Of a stretch of 64,000 bases of DNA, positions 34,933 through 44,978 are shown piece after piece. Within the stretch, counting starts at the first letter, position 1. Each line of letters opens with the position of its first letter. The position numbers and the translations under genes were made by a program. The DNA is from Ananas comosus (taxonomy: Eukaryota > Streptophyta > Magnoliopsida > Poales > Bromeliaceae): contig NC_033645.1 of NCBI RefSeq assembly GCF_001540865.1, forward strand, positions 62,001 through 126,000. Reading direction: 5' to 3'. The notes beneath the pieces are model-generated. The model saw nothing but the letters and a program-made list of their open reading frames with translations. It searched no databases and was not told where the DNA came from.

Positions 34933-34988
34933 CAATTGACTACTGGACTAAACCCCTAACTAGTTACCGAAAAAAAATTATGTGCAAC

Positions 34989-35341
34989 CTGTATGATAAC
35001 CAGATGCAAGACGTCCCCGCGGAGTCCTACGGCGATGGCTCCGACCGTGGCGGTCGCAGGTCCCACGATAAACCGCAAAGCCATTCCGACGACCGCCAAT
35101 CTCGGCCCGCACGCGATCAACTTCTCTTGCAGTGCCATGAATTGTCCTAGACACCAGGACGATGTCAAAATTCTTGCATGCTTCGCAATACAAACTTTAG
35201 TCGAAAATTTCATTCTTATTAATTTAGAGGGATATATAAAACTCGATCTGCCTACCCATGTTAAACATAGCCATTCCGGCACCGCCCCTCGACATGATCT
35301 GCACTGATCCTTCGATTACGCTCGGCATCTCAATGTGCCAT
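34989..35341 (-). pseudogene. PIN-type auxin efflux carrier, two exons only
   Basis: Exon A is 35341-35256 and exon B is 35146-34989. They join in frame to (R)WHIEMPSVIEGSVQIMSRGG-AGMAMFNMG-QFMALQEKLIACG-PRLAVVGMALRFIVGPA, then AIAVGLRGDVLHLVIIQ. This is the C-terminal transmembrane part of PIN carriers, closest in style to the short PIN5/PIN8 type. Splice sites are canonical, phases fit, and exon B ends in phase 0 before where family members continue with AALPQ. Upstream exons (N-terminal membrane helices) and the final exons are not found nearby. It is either a gene fragment or a gene cut by the misjoin at 34932. No stop or frameshift is inside the two exons. PINs export auxin across the plasma membrane or the ER. 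Confidence 0.85.
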
Positions 35342-36644
35342 CTACAAACTCACGAAGAAGATAAATATTTGAATGTGTGCAAATACTGATGCTTATTGTG
35401 CAAAATGAAAAACATATATAAATTGGTTTTATGGAGTTGAAAAATTAACCATCTGTTTAAGTTCTTTTTTTTAAAACAAAAAAAAAAAAAAAAAAAAAAA
35501 AAAAACCCTACCTAATCCAAATCCCTTTCACAAGAGAAATTATTACCTGCACACACTACATATCAAATGCCCTACAGTATCATAGAGATCACAAATTATC
35601 ATTTAAAAGACCCATACATCAAAATTCATAAATTTTGAACTTCACTTTTTTTTATGTAAATTGAACAATAGTCATTTCTGTAGTTCTAATTTTCAAAGTT
35701 ACGTAAAAATTTATAGTTTTCTTTTTTATACGTAGACTTTTTAAATATTACAAATTATATTTATTATTAGATTAGATTTGATTTGAATAATGCACGAGAC
35801 GTACAGATACGCGCACAATAATTTCTCCCATTAAAAAATGGGGCTGATGCTCCTTGAGCAGTCAGCACCAGAGAAATAAACAAACTCAGGTGGCGCTTCC
35901 CCCACGCCTCAGTTGGCTGGCACGGCCCCCCATCTCCAGCCCGCATAAATTCCCAAGAATCAACCCCCACAAAACCATCTTCCCATTCCCTGTCCCCTCC
36001 CTCATCCTCACTCCACCCCTTCACAATATTTTTTTTTTTCTTTTTTAATCCACTATCTCTTCAATCCCTCTCCCCCATTTCTTGTTAATTTTATCAAATA
36101 TTAAAAACCGTTCTCTGCAAGCTTAAGCTTATGTTTGGCTTAAATGCCAGAGTAAGATTTTCAATTATAAATAACTTACTCGATGCAAAAAATTTTGTGT
36201 GATCCAGACGTTTGATTTTGTATGAAAGAGCAATATATTTTATTTAAAAGATAATTTATCTTTATCCTAAAATAATAATTTAAAATTTAAATACAGTATT
36301 TATTTTAAATATCTGATCACGCTTCTTATCCACCAAACAATGCTTAATTTTGAGTAAATTGAAAAGATTTACCTAGTAAATATTAATATTGACATGGTAT
36401 ACTAGGGCCGAGGATTTTGAGTTTCAATCCGATTAGACTTTTATTCGAATTGATTTTTTTTTCTACTTAAGTATTGCTGAGTGTCGAAAATGTCTCGAAT
36501 TTAGAAGTGAGAAGATAGAATACATGCATTGAGTAGCATGTTATGTAGCACCACTATCCTCTAGTTTATTCCAACTTCCTCTCCCCCACACCAACCCCAC
36601 TTGATCGTTTTCCTAAGCTAGGCCTCCATTGACCAACACCCACA

Positions 36645-36648
<4 letters not shown>
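35342..36648. promoter_or_regulatory. Intergenic region and presumed BBX promoter
   Basis: No gene. Poly-A is at 35476-35506. A somewhat GC-rich block at 35840-36020 has no recognisable product. The last few hundred bases should contain the B-box gene promoter, but I see no certain TATA or G-box. Confidence 0.35.

Positions 36649-36704
<56 letters not shown>
36649..36704. repeat. (CT)28 microsatellite in the BBX 5' leader
   Basis: An uninterrupted CT run ends 30 bases before the start codon, so it probably lies in the 5' UTR or core promoter. Pyrimidine-rich leaders are common in plant genes. Length variation here would be a handy marker. Confidence 0.95.
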
Positions 36705-36706
<2 letters not shown>

Positions 36707-36734
36707 TGCTGCATACGAAGAAGGAGGCCAGGAG

Positions 36735-37980
36735 ATGAAGATACAGTGCGACGTGTGCGGCGGCGCGTCGGCGACGGTGTTCTGCTGCGCGGACGAGGCC
36801 GCGCTGTGCGACGGGTGCGACCGGAGGGTCCACCACGCGAACAAGCTCGCGGGGAAGCACCGCAGATTCTCGCTGATCGACTCTCCGTCGTCTTCGCCTC
36901 CGCCACCGTCCGGCAAAGCCGACCCGCTCTGCGACGTGTGCAAGGTGAGCGGGGGGAGGCTCTCTTTCGCTGTTCGCGCCTTTCTTTTCAGATCGACCGG
37001 AATGCAATTCAGTTAGTTTGCTTTCGCAGGAGCGGCGCGGCTTCGTGTTCTGCCAGGAGGACCGGGCAATCCTGTGCCGCGACTGTGACGATCCAATACA
37101 CAGCGCGAACGATCTCACGATGAGGCACAACCGGTTCCTGCTCACCGGAGTCCGGCTCTCTACGGCTCCGATTACTCCCTCCCCTTCTTCGTCTTCGCCA
37201 GAGTCTAATTCTAGATCTCCGGGAGACGAGAAGGTTGTTGGTAATACAAATAGTAAAAATAGCACTGCTAATGCTAAGCAAGATAAGAATTTGGCCGCAG
37301 AGGGGAGCAGCATCTCGGAGTACCTCACTAAGGTTTGCCCTGGCTGGCACGTCGAGGACCTTCTGATCGATGGCGACGATATTGTCGTCGGTGGCTTCTC
37401 GAAGGTACATCACTTTAAAACCGAATCACTCTTCAGAAGTTTGTGCCTGTTTGGCCTGGCTTTTTCTGTATGCTACATATCTTGGTTGGCACGGCTGACA
37501 ACCATAAGCTTTGACAATACAAGATTGCTTCCGCTTTCAGATCTTTCTACCACGAGTGCGGTGCAACAACTCTAGCCATAAAAGCTAGACCAAACAGACT
37601 CTAAATTCGATTGGAATTGTACTGCAAAACTGATCGCCTTGTCGGTGCAGGAGAAAGAGCTAACGGCTTTCCAGCGGGCGGATCCGGACGGCAGCAGCGG
37701 CAGCCTGAACTCGGCGGGGGCGACGGAGTTCCCCAAGTGGGCCCCACTGGTACCCCAGCTCCCGCCGCTTCCATCGGAAATTCCCGCCATACGAAACGGC
37801 AGCGCCGGTACCGTCACGGTATCTTCGCAGTGGACGGGCCCCAAGGAGCTGAGCCCAAGCTACGACATCGGGGAGAGAGTCGGGCGCGAGCGGTGGAGTG
37901 TCGACGACGCCGTGACGGTGCCTCAGATCTCCCTGGCTCCTTCCAGCAAGAGAACAAGAACACCTGTTTGGTACTACTGA
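36735..37980 (+). CDS. Double B-box zinc finger protein (BBX20/21/22-like)
   Basis: Three exons, 36735-36944, 37030-37404 and 37651-37980, give 304 residues. B-box 1 is at residues 1-47 (MKIQCDVCGGASATVFCCAD, LCDGCDRRVHHANKLAGKHR). B-box 2 is at about 65-110 (CDVCK/ERRGFVFCQEDRAILCRDC, HSANDLTMRHNRF). Each has the Cys/Asp/His zinc ligands in place. There is no CCT domain, so it belongs to the two-B-box group. SISEYLTKVCPGWHVEDLL at about 167-185 is typical of BBX20-22, co-factors of HY5 in light signalling. The C-terminal half is Ser/Pro-rich and ends KRTRTPVWYY. The second B-box is split by intron 1 at CK|ER. Splice sites are GT-AG. Assignment to one Arabidopsis member needs a tree. Confidence 0.95.
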
Positions 37981-38834
37981 GCTAGTTAATTACATGTTCT
38001 TTTCTATGTCAATTAAGAAGCTTTTACATATATATTGCAGTGTATGGTTTTGCAACTGATGATTGGTGAGAGTGTTTTGGTTTCCACCTTTTCCACTGTA
38101 TAAACCCGGAGCCTCTTTTCCCTAATAAGCTAATGAACCTTTGTTCCCCGGTTTGTGTTCTATAAATATTATCTACCTTAAACTTGAAATGAGATCTAGG
38201 AGATTTGCATAACAAGGAGAGAATAGAGAGGATTTTTTTTTCTTTTTTTTTTGAAAAAAAAATCACATTTGACGAAATTCTTGATGATTAAGGTCAAAGG
38301 GGTTCCCTCCATTATCTTGATTATTTTTGAAAAATTATGATCTCTAATAAAAGAATCAAAGATCTATCTATGGAAAAGAACCAATGTTGAACTCCATTTG
38401 GTACTGCTGCTGTTTTTTTTGTTACTGAAGTTTAAAATTATATTTATTTGGAGTAACAATAACAAGTGAGTGAAAGTTCGTCCCAACACGTTGGAGTGTA
38501 CACAGAATTTAAATTTTTTTTAAAATATGAGCGGTACCAAACGAGATCTAAACTTCTGAACTTATTAGAGTCTCCAATACTTGCATTTTGGAGATGGAGA
38601 AAATAAAAAATGTAAAGAGAGTTGTAGAACTTTAGAAGTGAGTAGCAATTAAACAAATTGTGATTAAGATGTTTCTCTTCCCCTTTCAACACCCAATTTA
38701 TTGATTTCCCCCTTGTTGTAATAGGACTGTCATATCACTATTCCCTGGTACTAGTTTTTTACTTTAAAAAAGCACCAAACTTATTATAGGATTAGTACCA
38801 TTGATGATACCATCCTATACATATTTACCCAACG
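37981..38834. other. BBX 3' flank and intergenic sequence
   Basis: Likely 3' UTR just after the stop. Nothing else coding is recognised. Confidence 0.4.
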
Positions 38835-39021
38835 AAAAAGTGATCGGGCACCAACCGTCGCTAGAGCAAATGGCAAAGGACTTGGTGATTGGTACCTGAG
38901 ACTCAAGTTCGAATTCTAGTTGATTCACATTTCCAGCTAAATTTATTTATAAATGAAATAAACAAAGCGGGCAGCATGCTACCTATCTCTCTCTCTCAAA
39001 AAAAAAAAAAGTGATCTGGCA
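38835..39021 (+). mobile_element. SINE family S copy with TSD
   Basis: The element at 38851-39010: CCAACCGTCGCTAGAGCAAA, CAAGTTCGAATTCTAG, AAATAAACAAAGCGGGCAGC and poly-A. The flanks AAAAAGTGATCGGGCA and AAAAAGTGATCTGGCA differ at one base of 16, part of it overlapping the A-tail. Confidence 0.9.
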
Positions 39022-39214
39022 TATCTCAAACTAACTTTTTTTTATTTTATTTTTTATGCAATTCATTAATTTTTTTTTTAAAAAAAAAGAATATAACCAT
39101 ATCTTGTAACCCAACAAGGCAATAAGAATTAATGCATCATTTGTTTTGTAATTGAACCAGTGCAAAGCTCCAAATTGGAGTTTCTTGATTTTTTTTAAGA
39201 TAAAAAATATACAT

Positions 39215-39455
39215 AACTTATCTGAACTAAAATTTTAATCTTACTACACAATCTGTTAATTTATTTGATTTGACTTTAAAATTTAAGCTACCTGCTTAAT
39301 CTACTGAAGCGTACTAATTAAACCTGTAGAAATAAACAACGCATTTAAATTTTTGAGTTAAAAATATAGTTGATCGACTAAAATCAAACAAATTGTACGT
39401 CTGGATAGTAAAATCAAAATTTTTAAAGATCACATAGAATGACCCATAGTTTCTA
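39215..39455. mobile_element. Foldback MITE family F1, diverged copy
   Basis: Shares TTAATTTATTTGATTTGACT and GACTAAAATCAAACAAATTG, inverted to each other, with the 1353-1658 element. The right end is ATAGAATGACCCATAGTTTC. Confidence 0.55.
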
Positions 39456-40684
39456 ATCTTTTTCTGAAAGTAATTAATCTTCATAGTTGGATGATTTTTT
39501 TCTTAGATTTTCCTACACACATACACCATTTTCTCCTCCCTCTCACTACAAATCTCCTCCTTTTTCAGCAGATAATCCACCTCCATCAGAACTAGGCTTT
39601 GGAACATCACCAATCATCTTCCCTTGTCAATGGCCCCTGTTGACATGTCCTCAACTTTGCTTGCATTGACAACCTGTGGGCCATCAAAATTAAAGTGTTC
39701 TCTCCCACAAGGTACCTCCCCAGACCCTAGAAAATTGCCCACATACTCTTGTTTTATTTTTTTTTCTTTTCTTTTCTTTGCTTTTCACATTATTGGATTC
39801 TTGGGATCAAGATAATGCACCAACCAATAATAAGAAGACAACACAAACAATGGTCCCCCATCCTTTTTTTTTTAAAAAAAAAAGATGTTCTAGACAGATC
39901 CAATGCTTTGTCAATTGATTTTAAATATTTTGCAATTGAATTAGGACTACAAACTGTTAAAAGATTCAATAAATAAATTTTATTTTTATAAAGTATTTAG
40001 TTTTCTGTATTGAAACTTCTACGACAGTAAAAAGCAGAAACATTATTTTGAAACTAGAATTAGAATCTTTAATTTGAGGCTTCTATTTGCGCTTTGAGCT
40101 ATCATTCGCTAGTAGTTTTCTCTGACTAATAATACCTATGATTCTATATGTAAGCAAATTTTTGTACATGATAAGTTACTAAAAATATTTTAGTATCACT
40201 TTTCAAACGGCACTTTGTTAAAGAGCATCACGCAAATACCATTCATTTGGCACATTTGAAGGATACATAATTGAGTCTCCACCTAAACCTGAGCAAAAAA
40301 ACATAACAAAGGTTTATTCCCCTGCAATTGGACTCGACAAACCACAAACAATCCAACTCTTCTTCTAACAATAGAGAATAAATTAAAACCTTCAATTAAA
40401 CCAAATTGATCAACAAAAAAAAAAGAAAAAAGAATAAGACCTTGTTTACATATGATCCGATTAAATTACTCAATAATAACTCAATTCAGCATATATTTAT
40501 TTTTTTTACATGATAAAAAGCAAAAGTTTGATTTTTTTTCATTCTTTGAAAGATCTTGAAAACCATTATTTGTTAGAATAACATACTTTATCTGAAAAAA
40601 TAATTAAAAAGTTGAGTATATATAATATTTTTCATCATAATTATCATCTATGTATCCAATCTGGGATCAAATTAATTCAACTTA
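39456..40684. other. Intergenic stretch
   Basis: A less AT-rich part at 39500-39740 has ORFs of 60-75 codons on the plus strand without recognisable domains. I do not call a gene. Confidence 0.35.
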
Positions 40685-41046
40685 TGACGAGTGCATAAGC
40701 AGAAACTATAAAAGACGATTGCAAAGCAGACAAATCATAAAAAAATAATAAAACAAAATAGAATACAAGGATTTACGTAGAAAAATTTTGTACAGAAAAA
40801 AGAAAATTCATGGGCGAATGAAGAGATCACTTCACTATGAAAAAGTGAGTACAAAACTTTGTGTGTACAATAAGATGTATGAGTCTAGAGCGAAAAAAAA
40901 AAAAAAGAAGAAGAAGAAATTTCTAAACAGATTTCTTTACAGGCTAAAACTAGTCACCCATTTTTTCCTTTATAAATATTTTTTTTAAATTTATCGCACA
41001 GCAAAACTATCGCCAAAACCAAAACACAAAATTGAATTTGATAACA
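40685..41046. mobile_element. Diverged LTR copy of the 7535-7921 family
   Basis: Shares the order GCATAAGCAGAAAC, AAGGATTTACGTAGAAAAA, GAGATCACTTCACTATG, AAACTATCGCCAAAACC and TTTGATAACA with the two solo LTRs, but no duplication is readable and many positions differ. Confidence 0.5.
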
Positions 41047-41289
41047 AAGATTTTGCAACGCATCTATGACTTAGTTTAGTATTGAGATCTACCTACTGCT
41101 ATTAGATAGAATGAAATAAAATAAAAATATATAGGAATATACTTCTGTGTTCTATGATGAAACTGTAAAAAATATATCGTAACCAACATATTATTTATGA
41201 ATAAATAGAGTATTTTTTTACGTACGAAACCTAACACCTCTATCCAAATTGAAGGGATAAAAGCACATATTATCATCATCGTTAATTAA

Positions 41290-41739
41290 TTAATTATCTT
41301 TTGCGTTAGAGGCCGCGGAGGAGGAGAGGCTCTTTTGGTAGGCGTCGAGCTCCTCGTAGTAGACGTCCCAAACGCAGCGCACGCACCCGCTGCCGCAGCA
41401 GTCCCCCGGAAGCGGCTTCTCCGGGGCCTGCAGCTGCTTCTGCTTCTGCTTCTGCGTCTGCGGCGATTGCGATTGCGATTGCGATTGCGATTCCTCCGAC
41501 GCGGGGGCTTTTCCCTTCTCTTTCTCCTCCCCCGCCACCTCTTCGTTTCTGTTGAGGGATCCCATGATCGGCGAAGCCGTGGCGGCGGAGAGGAGACACC
41601 GATGGAATGCACGGCGGCGGCGGCGGAGAGGGAGAACGAAAGGGAGGCGGACGCCGGCGACGGCGACGACGACGCCGGAGACGATCTCGCGGCGGATTGG
41701 GGCGGCGGCGGCGCACCAACGCGGGAAGATGGCTCGCAT
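41290..41739 (-). CDS. Oxidoreductase-like domain protein (OXLD1-like), probably mitochondrial
   Basis: A single-exon frame is open from 41850 to the stop at 41290. I prefer the ATG at 41739 (149 residues), because the 37 codons upstream read a poly-purine leader (KKKEKRKKKE). The protein starts MRAIFPRWCAAAAPIRREIV and has an Arg-rich, acid-poor N-terminus that looks like a mitochondrial presequence. A Gln/Ser repeat (ESQSQSQSQSPQTQKQKQKQ) follows. The C-terminal domain PEKPLPGDCCGSGCVRCVWD, then VYYEELDAYQ, is the conserved core of the oxidoreductase-like family (Pfam Oxidored-like), with a Cys-rich CCGSGCVRC motif. Function in plants is unclear; the human OXLD1 is mitochondrial. An alternative start at MGSLNRNEE would remove the presequence. 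Confidence 0.87.
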   Translation of the reverse strand: MRAIFPRWCAAAAPIRREIVSGVVVAVAGVRLPFVLPLRRRRRAFHRCLLSAATASPIMGSLNRNEEVAGEEKEKGKAPASEESQSQSQSQSPQTQKQKQKQLQAPEKPLPGDCCGSGCVRCVWDVYYEELDAYQKSLSSSAASNAKDN

Positions 41740-41850
41740 AAAGGGGGAGGAGCAGGAGAGGAGAGAGATCGAGGGAGGTCGTCGTCGTCGTCGCGGATTG
41801 GCTTCTTTTTTTTTTCTTTTTTCTTTTTTTTTTCCTATCTCAAATCTCAA

Positions 41851-42019
41851 TGAGTGAATGAATAGATGAAAATTGAGACTTTAGAAACTGTTGGATGCGT
41901 TTGGCCCACTAAATAACTGCCACGTGCCCACGCGTTAGGTTCGGGAGCTCGAGGAGGCGTGTGAGCCGAAGAGTTCGAATCAAAATCAGATTCGTCGTGC
42001 ACCGACCATGAATATTACC

Positions 42020-42051
<32 letters not shown>

Positions 42052-42398
42052 CACATTTATTTATTATTTATCTTTAATTACCATCTAATAAATAGAAAAA
42101 CTTTTTTCTAATTAAATCGCTAGCTATTTAAAGCCATTTAATTGCTTTGCATACCAACCTGGAATTTTCAGTGCTCTACTAAAATCAAAGTTAATAAAAA
42201 CAATATTTGTACTTAATTTGTAGTGCTGATTAGACAATACCCCAGCAGTATTTCTTCAAAATCATATCCCCAGTAATGGCAAAAAATAAAAAGAAAAAAA
42301 AAAAAATTTGCACTCTCTCGAGTTAATTTGCTGTATAAGTTTGAAGCAATCAAAGCTAAACCATCGGAAAAAAAGAAAAAAAGAAAAATAATGATTTA
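41851..42398. other. Upstream region of the OXLD1-like gene
   Basis: A GC-richer stretch to about 42000 contains CCACGTGCCC at 41921 (a G-box-like CACGTG core) in a suitable position for the minus-strand gene. An (ATT)n run follows at 42020-42050. Confidence 0.4.
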
Positions 42399-42693
42399 GG
42401 CCGTGTTTGGATTGGATAAGGGGGTTATCCCCCTCTTGTACCCAAACACCTTTATGGGTGGATGGGAATACTTGTTCCCACCTACCCGGGGAGAGAGAAA
42501 AATTTTTATTTTAAACTAAAATTTCAAATTTATAATTTCAAAATTTAAATTTATAATTTAAAATTATAAATTTTAAAATTTAAATTTTAAATTTGATATT
42601 TTTAAATTTTAAATTTTAAATTTGATATTCTACATCTTTCAAATTTAAATTTGGTCTTAAATTTAAAATTTGATATTTAAAATTAAAATTTTA
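42051..42693. repeat. First copy of a 643-bp direct duplication
   Basis: It reads base for base like 43208-43850 (offset 1157) wherever I compared the lines. It starts right after an (ATT)n run and holds part of a MITE. Confidence 0.93.
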
Positions 42694-42968
42694 AATTTTA
42701 AAAGTTATAATTTTAAATTTTAAATTTTAAGATTTAAATTAAAAATTTAAATTCAAATATAATGAGAGGGGTAATATTATTATTTTTTATTTATAACCAT
42801 CAACTATTTCTCTTATTCCTAATAACCATCCAAAATTAATTTTTCTAGTTCCAGCTTATACTCATATTTTCATCCAAACAAAAAAACATCTTTGTTCTTA
42901 CAAAAATTCATAGTTGTACCTAGCTCCGGTATAACTAGTTCCTAGTGATTTCCGAACCAAATGAAGCC
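42399..42968. mobile_element. Tourist-like MITE, GGCCGTGTTTGGATT type
   Basis: The ends GGCCGTGTTTGGATTGG and CCGAACCAAATGAAGCC are inverted, with TTA on both sides (42396-42398 and 42969-42971). The centre (42490-42760) is AAATTTTAAATTT low complexity. Its first 295 bases appear again at 43556-43850. Confidence 0.8.
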
Positions 42969-43207
42969 TTAGGGTGTATTTGGTTCCACGTAAAACTGTG
43001 GAAAAAAAAATTTGGGTGGAAAAAAAATTTTCAGTGGAAAAAAATTTTTACGTCGTTTGTGTTTGGTTTGTAGGAAAAGAAAAATAGTTTTCCATGACGA
43101 TTATTTGGTTGAAAGGAAAAGTAGATAAAAACTATTTAATATATTTTTATTATATATTATTATTAATATATAACAATTAATATACTATATATATTATTAT
43201 TATTATT

Positions 43208-43850
43208 CCACATTTATTTATTATTTATCTTTAATTACCATCTAATAAATAGAAAAACTTTTTTCTAATTAAATCGCTAGCTATTTAAAGCCATTTAATT
43301 GCTTTGCATACCAACCTGGAATTTTCAGTGCTCTACTAAAATCAAAGTTAATAAAAACAATATTTGTACTTAATTTGTAGTGCTGATTAGACAATACCCC
43401 AGCAGTATTTCTTCAAAATCATATCCCCAGTAATGGCAAAAAATAAAAAGAAAAAAAAAAAAATTTGCACTCTCTCGAGTTAATTTGCTGTATAAGTTTG
43501 AAGCAATCAAAGCTAAACCATCGGAAAAAAAGAAAAAAAGAAAAATAATGATTTAGGCCGTGTTTGGATTGGATAAGGGGGTTATCCCCCTCTTGTACCC
43601 AAACACCTTTATGGGTGGATGGGAATACTTGTTCCCACCTACCCGGGGAGAGAGAAAAATTTTTATTTTAAACTAAAATTTCAAATTTATAATTTCAAAA
43701 TTTAAATTTATAATTTAAAATTATAAATTTTAAAATTTAAATTTTAAATTTGATATTTTTAAATTTTAAATTTTAAATTTGATATTCTACATCTTTCAAA
43801 TTTAAATTTGGTCTTAAATTTAAAATTTGATATTTAAAATTAAAATTTTA
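43208..43850. repeat. Second copy of the 643-bp duplication, ending at an N
   Basis: The copy begins after a short (ATT)n tract and stops exactly at the N at 43851, inside an AAATTTT low-complexity run. A real duplication of this age would hardly end at a scaffold join, so a repeat-mediated assembly loop is likely. Confidence 0.93.
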
Positions 43851-43851
43851 N
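43851..43851. other. Single N (assembly join)
   Basis: Ends the second duplicate copy abruptly. See the duplication entries. Confidence 0.85.
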
Positions 43852-44021
43852 CAGTTAAAATTATTTTTATTTAAAAAAAATAAACGAAGCAACAATATGC
43901 AACCTTTATCTCAAGCAAAAATAAAAATAAAAATAGAACACAACGTAGTGTAGTTCCAATTTATTAGATTACATCAAACTGCGGCTAGGGAAATAAATTA
44001 TGCGGTGATACCTGTCCCTAG

Positions 44022-44062
44022 CGATGTAAAACGGGCCGGACAGCACTTGGGCCACCCGGCTA

Positions 44063-44064
<2 letters not shown>
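44022..44064. repeat. End fragment of a hAT-like element
   Basis: CGATGTAAAACGGGCCGGAC followed by GCCACCCGGC resembles the left end of 60955-61647. It is cut off by the (AT)n run at 44066-44100. Confidence 0.5.
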
Positions 44065-44097
<33 letters not shown>

Positions 44098-44104
<7 letters not shown>

Positions 44105-44275
44105 GAGCTCCTATATTTTTAAAAGTATTAAGTCATTGGTGCTTGTAAGTTTTCGTCCCTTAGATTAAGGAATGTGCGGTTAGGATGATGTGGGCGTCCT
44201 GAGGGTGAGTGGATGATTGGTTAAATAATATAATCTAACGGGTAAAAATGATCAAAGGCATAGATCTAACGGTAT
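44098..44275. mobile_element. MITE fragment of the GCACCAAGT family (F3)
   Basis: GAGCTCCTATATTTTTAAAA, GTCATTGGTGCTTGTAAG and GGCATAGATCTAACGG match the reverse complement of 20684-20916. The outer right end is lost in an AT run. Confidence 0.6.
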
Positions 44276-44586
44276 ATATATATGTATATATAATGATTGG
44301 CAGGTCCACCGTGAACCCCGTGGACCTCCCTTTCACACGGTCCACGAGGCCACACTTTGGCCTCGTGGACTGTGCAAAGTTTTGCCTCCCATGAGCTGCA
44401 ATTTTGGCCCTCCCTTTTCGTTTTCCGCGGCTCTCACGCGGAAAACGAAAAGCAAGTTTTTTCCAACATATGTAAAATAAATTTTTCCGAAAAAGTTTTT
44501 TACCTCCAACCAAACACGCTACAAAGTAGTTTTTCGCGGAAAATTTTTTTCCGGCCTATTTTTACGTGAAACTAAATATGGCCTTA

Positions 44587-44978
44587 GTGTATTTCTACTT
44601 TGTCACTCGGTGATGTAAAAAATTGTATTTAACTATTATATGGTCCAGCATGTTTTCATCTTATTACCCCTCAGTTCAAAAGATTACATTTAACTATCTT
44701 AAAATTTTATTTTTGTTCATCGTAAAAATCTATCATTAACCAAAGCATCACTACTATATTAATTTTCAAAAAAAATTGTTTTACAACCTTATTTGACAAT
44801 AAATTATTTCTTTGATAAAGTACAAGTAATATTATAAAATTATTAAGTATAATATTTTTGAACGACGGATGGCAAGGTAAAAACGCGACAAACCACAACA
44901 GAAGAAATTAAAGTTTACCCAAAATAAAAGGGAAAAAAAACCAATTCACATGTACAAGCAATTCAACCAAAAAAACCT
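44587..44978. other. Intergenic, 3' flank of the kinase gene
   Basis: AT-rich with no further feature. The kinase 3' UTR is expected in the last part. Confidence 0.4.

Larger units (their letters stand above)
42972..44583. mobile_element. Second Tourist-like element, interrupted by the duplication and N
   Basis: The ends GGGTGTATTTGGTTCCACGT and ACGTGAAACTAAATATGGCC are inverted and lie between TTA and TTA (42969-42971 and 44584-44586), so the two MITEs share one TTA. Near the ends, GTGGAAAAAAAAATTT and GGAAAATTTTTTTCC-like words pair. The large interior contains the duplication, the N, a hAT-like end and other pieces, and may not be real as assembled. Confidence 0.65.

Noticed and set aside
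36618..37328. 236-codon minus-strand frame over the B-box gene
   Set aside because: It is the antisense of the true exons and of the CT repeat. Its Arg/Glu runs come from the microsatellite and GC-rich sequence, while the plus strand carries two intact B-boxes.
39487..39815. Small proline/serine-rich plus-strand ORFs
   Set aside because: Short, without domains or splice evidence, and in mixed low-complexity sequence. Not enough for a gene call.
41306..41853. Arg-rich and Leu-rich ORFs on both strands
   Set aside because: Shadows of the oxidoreductase-like gene, whose conserved PGDCCGSGCVRCVWD core is only in the 41290-41850 frame.
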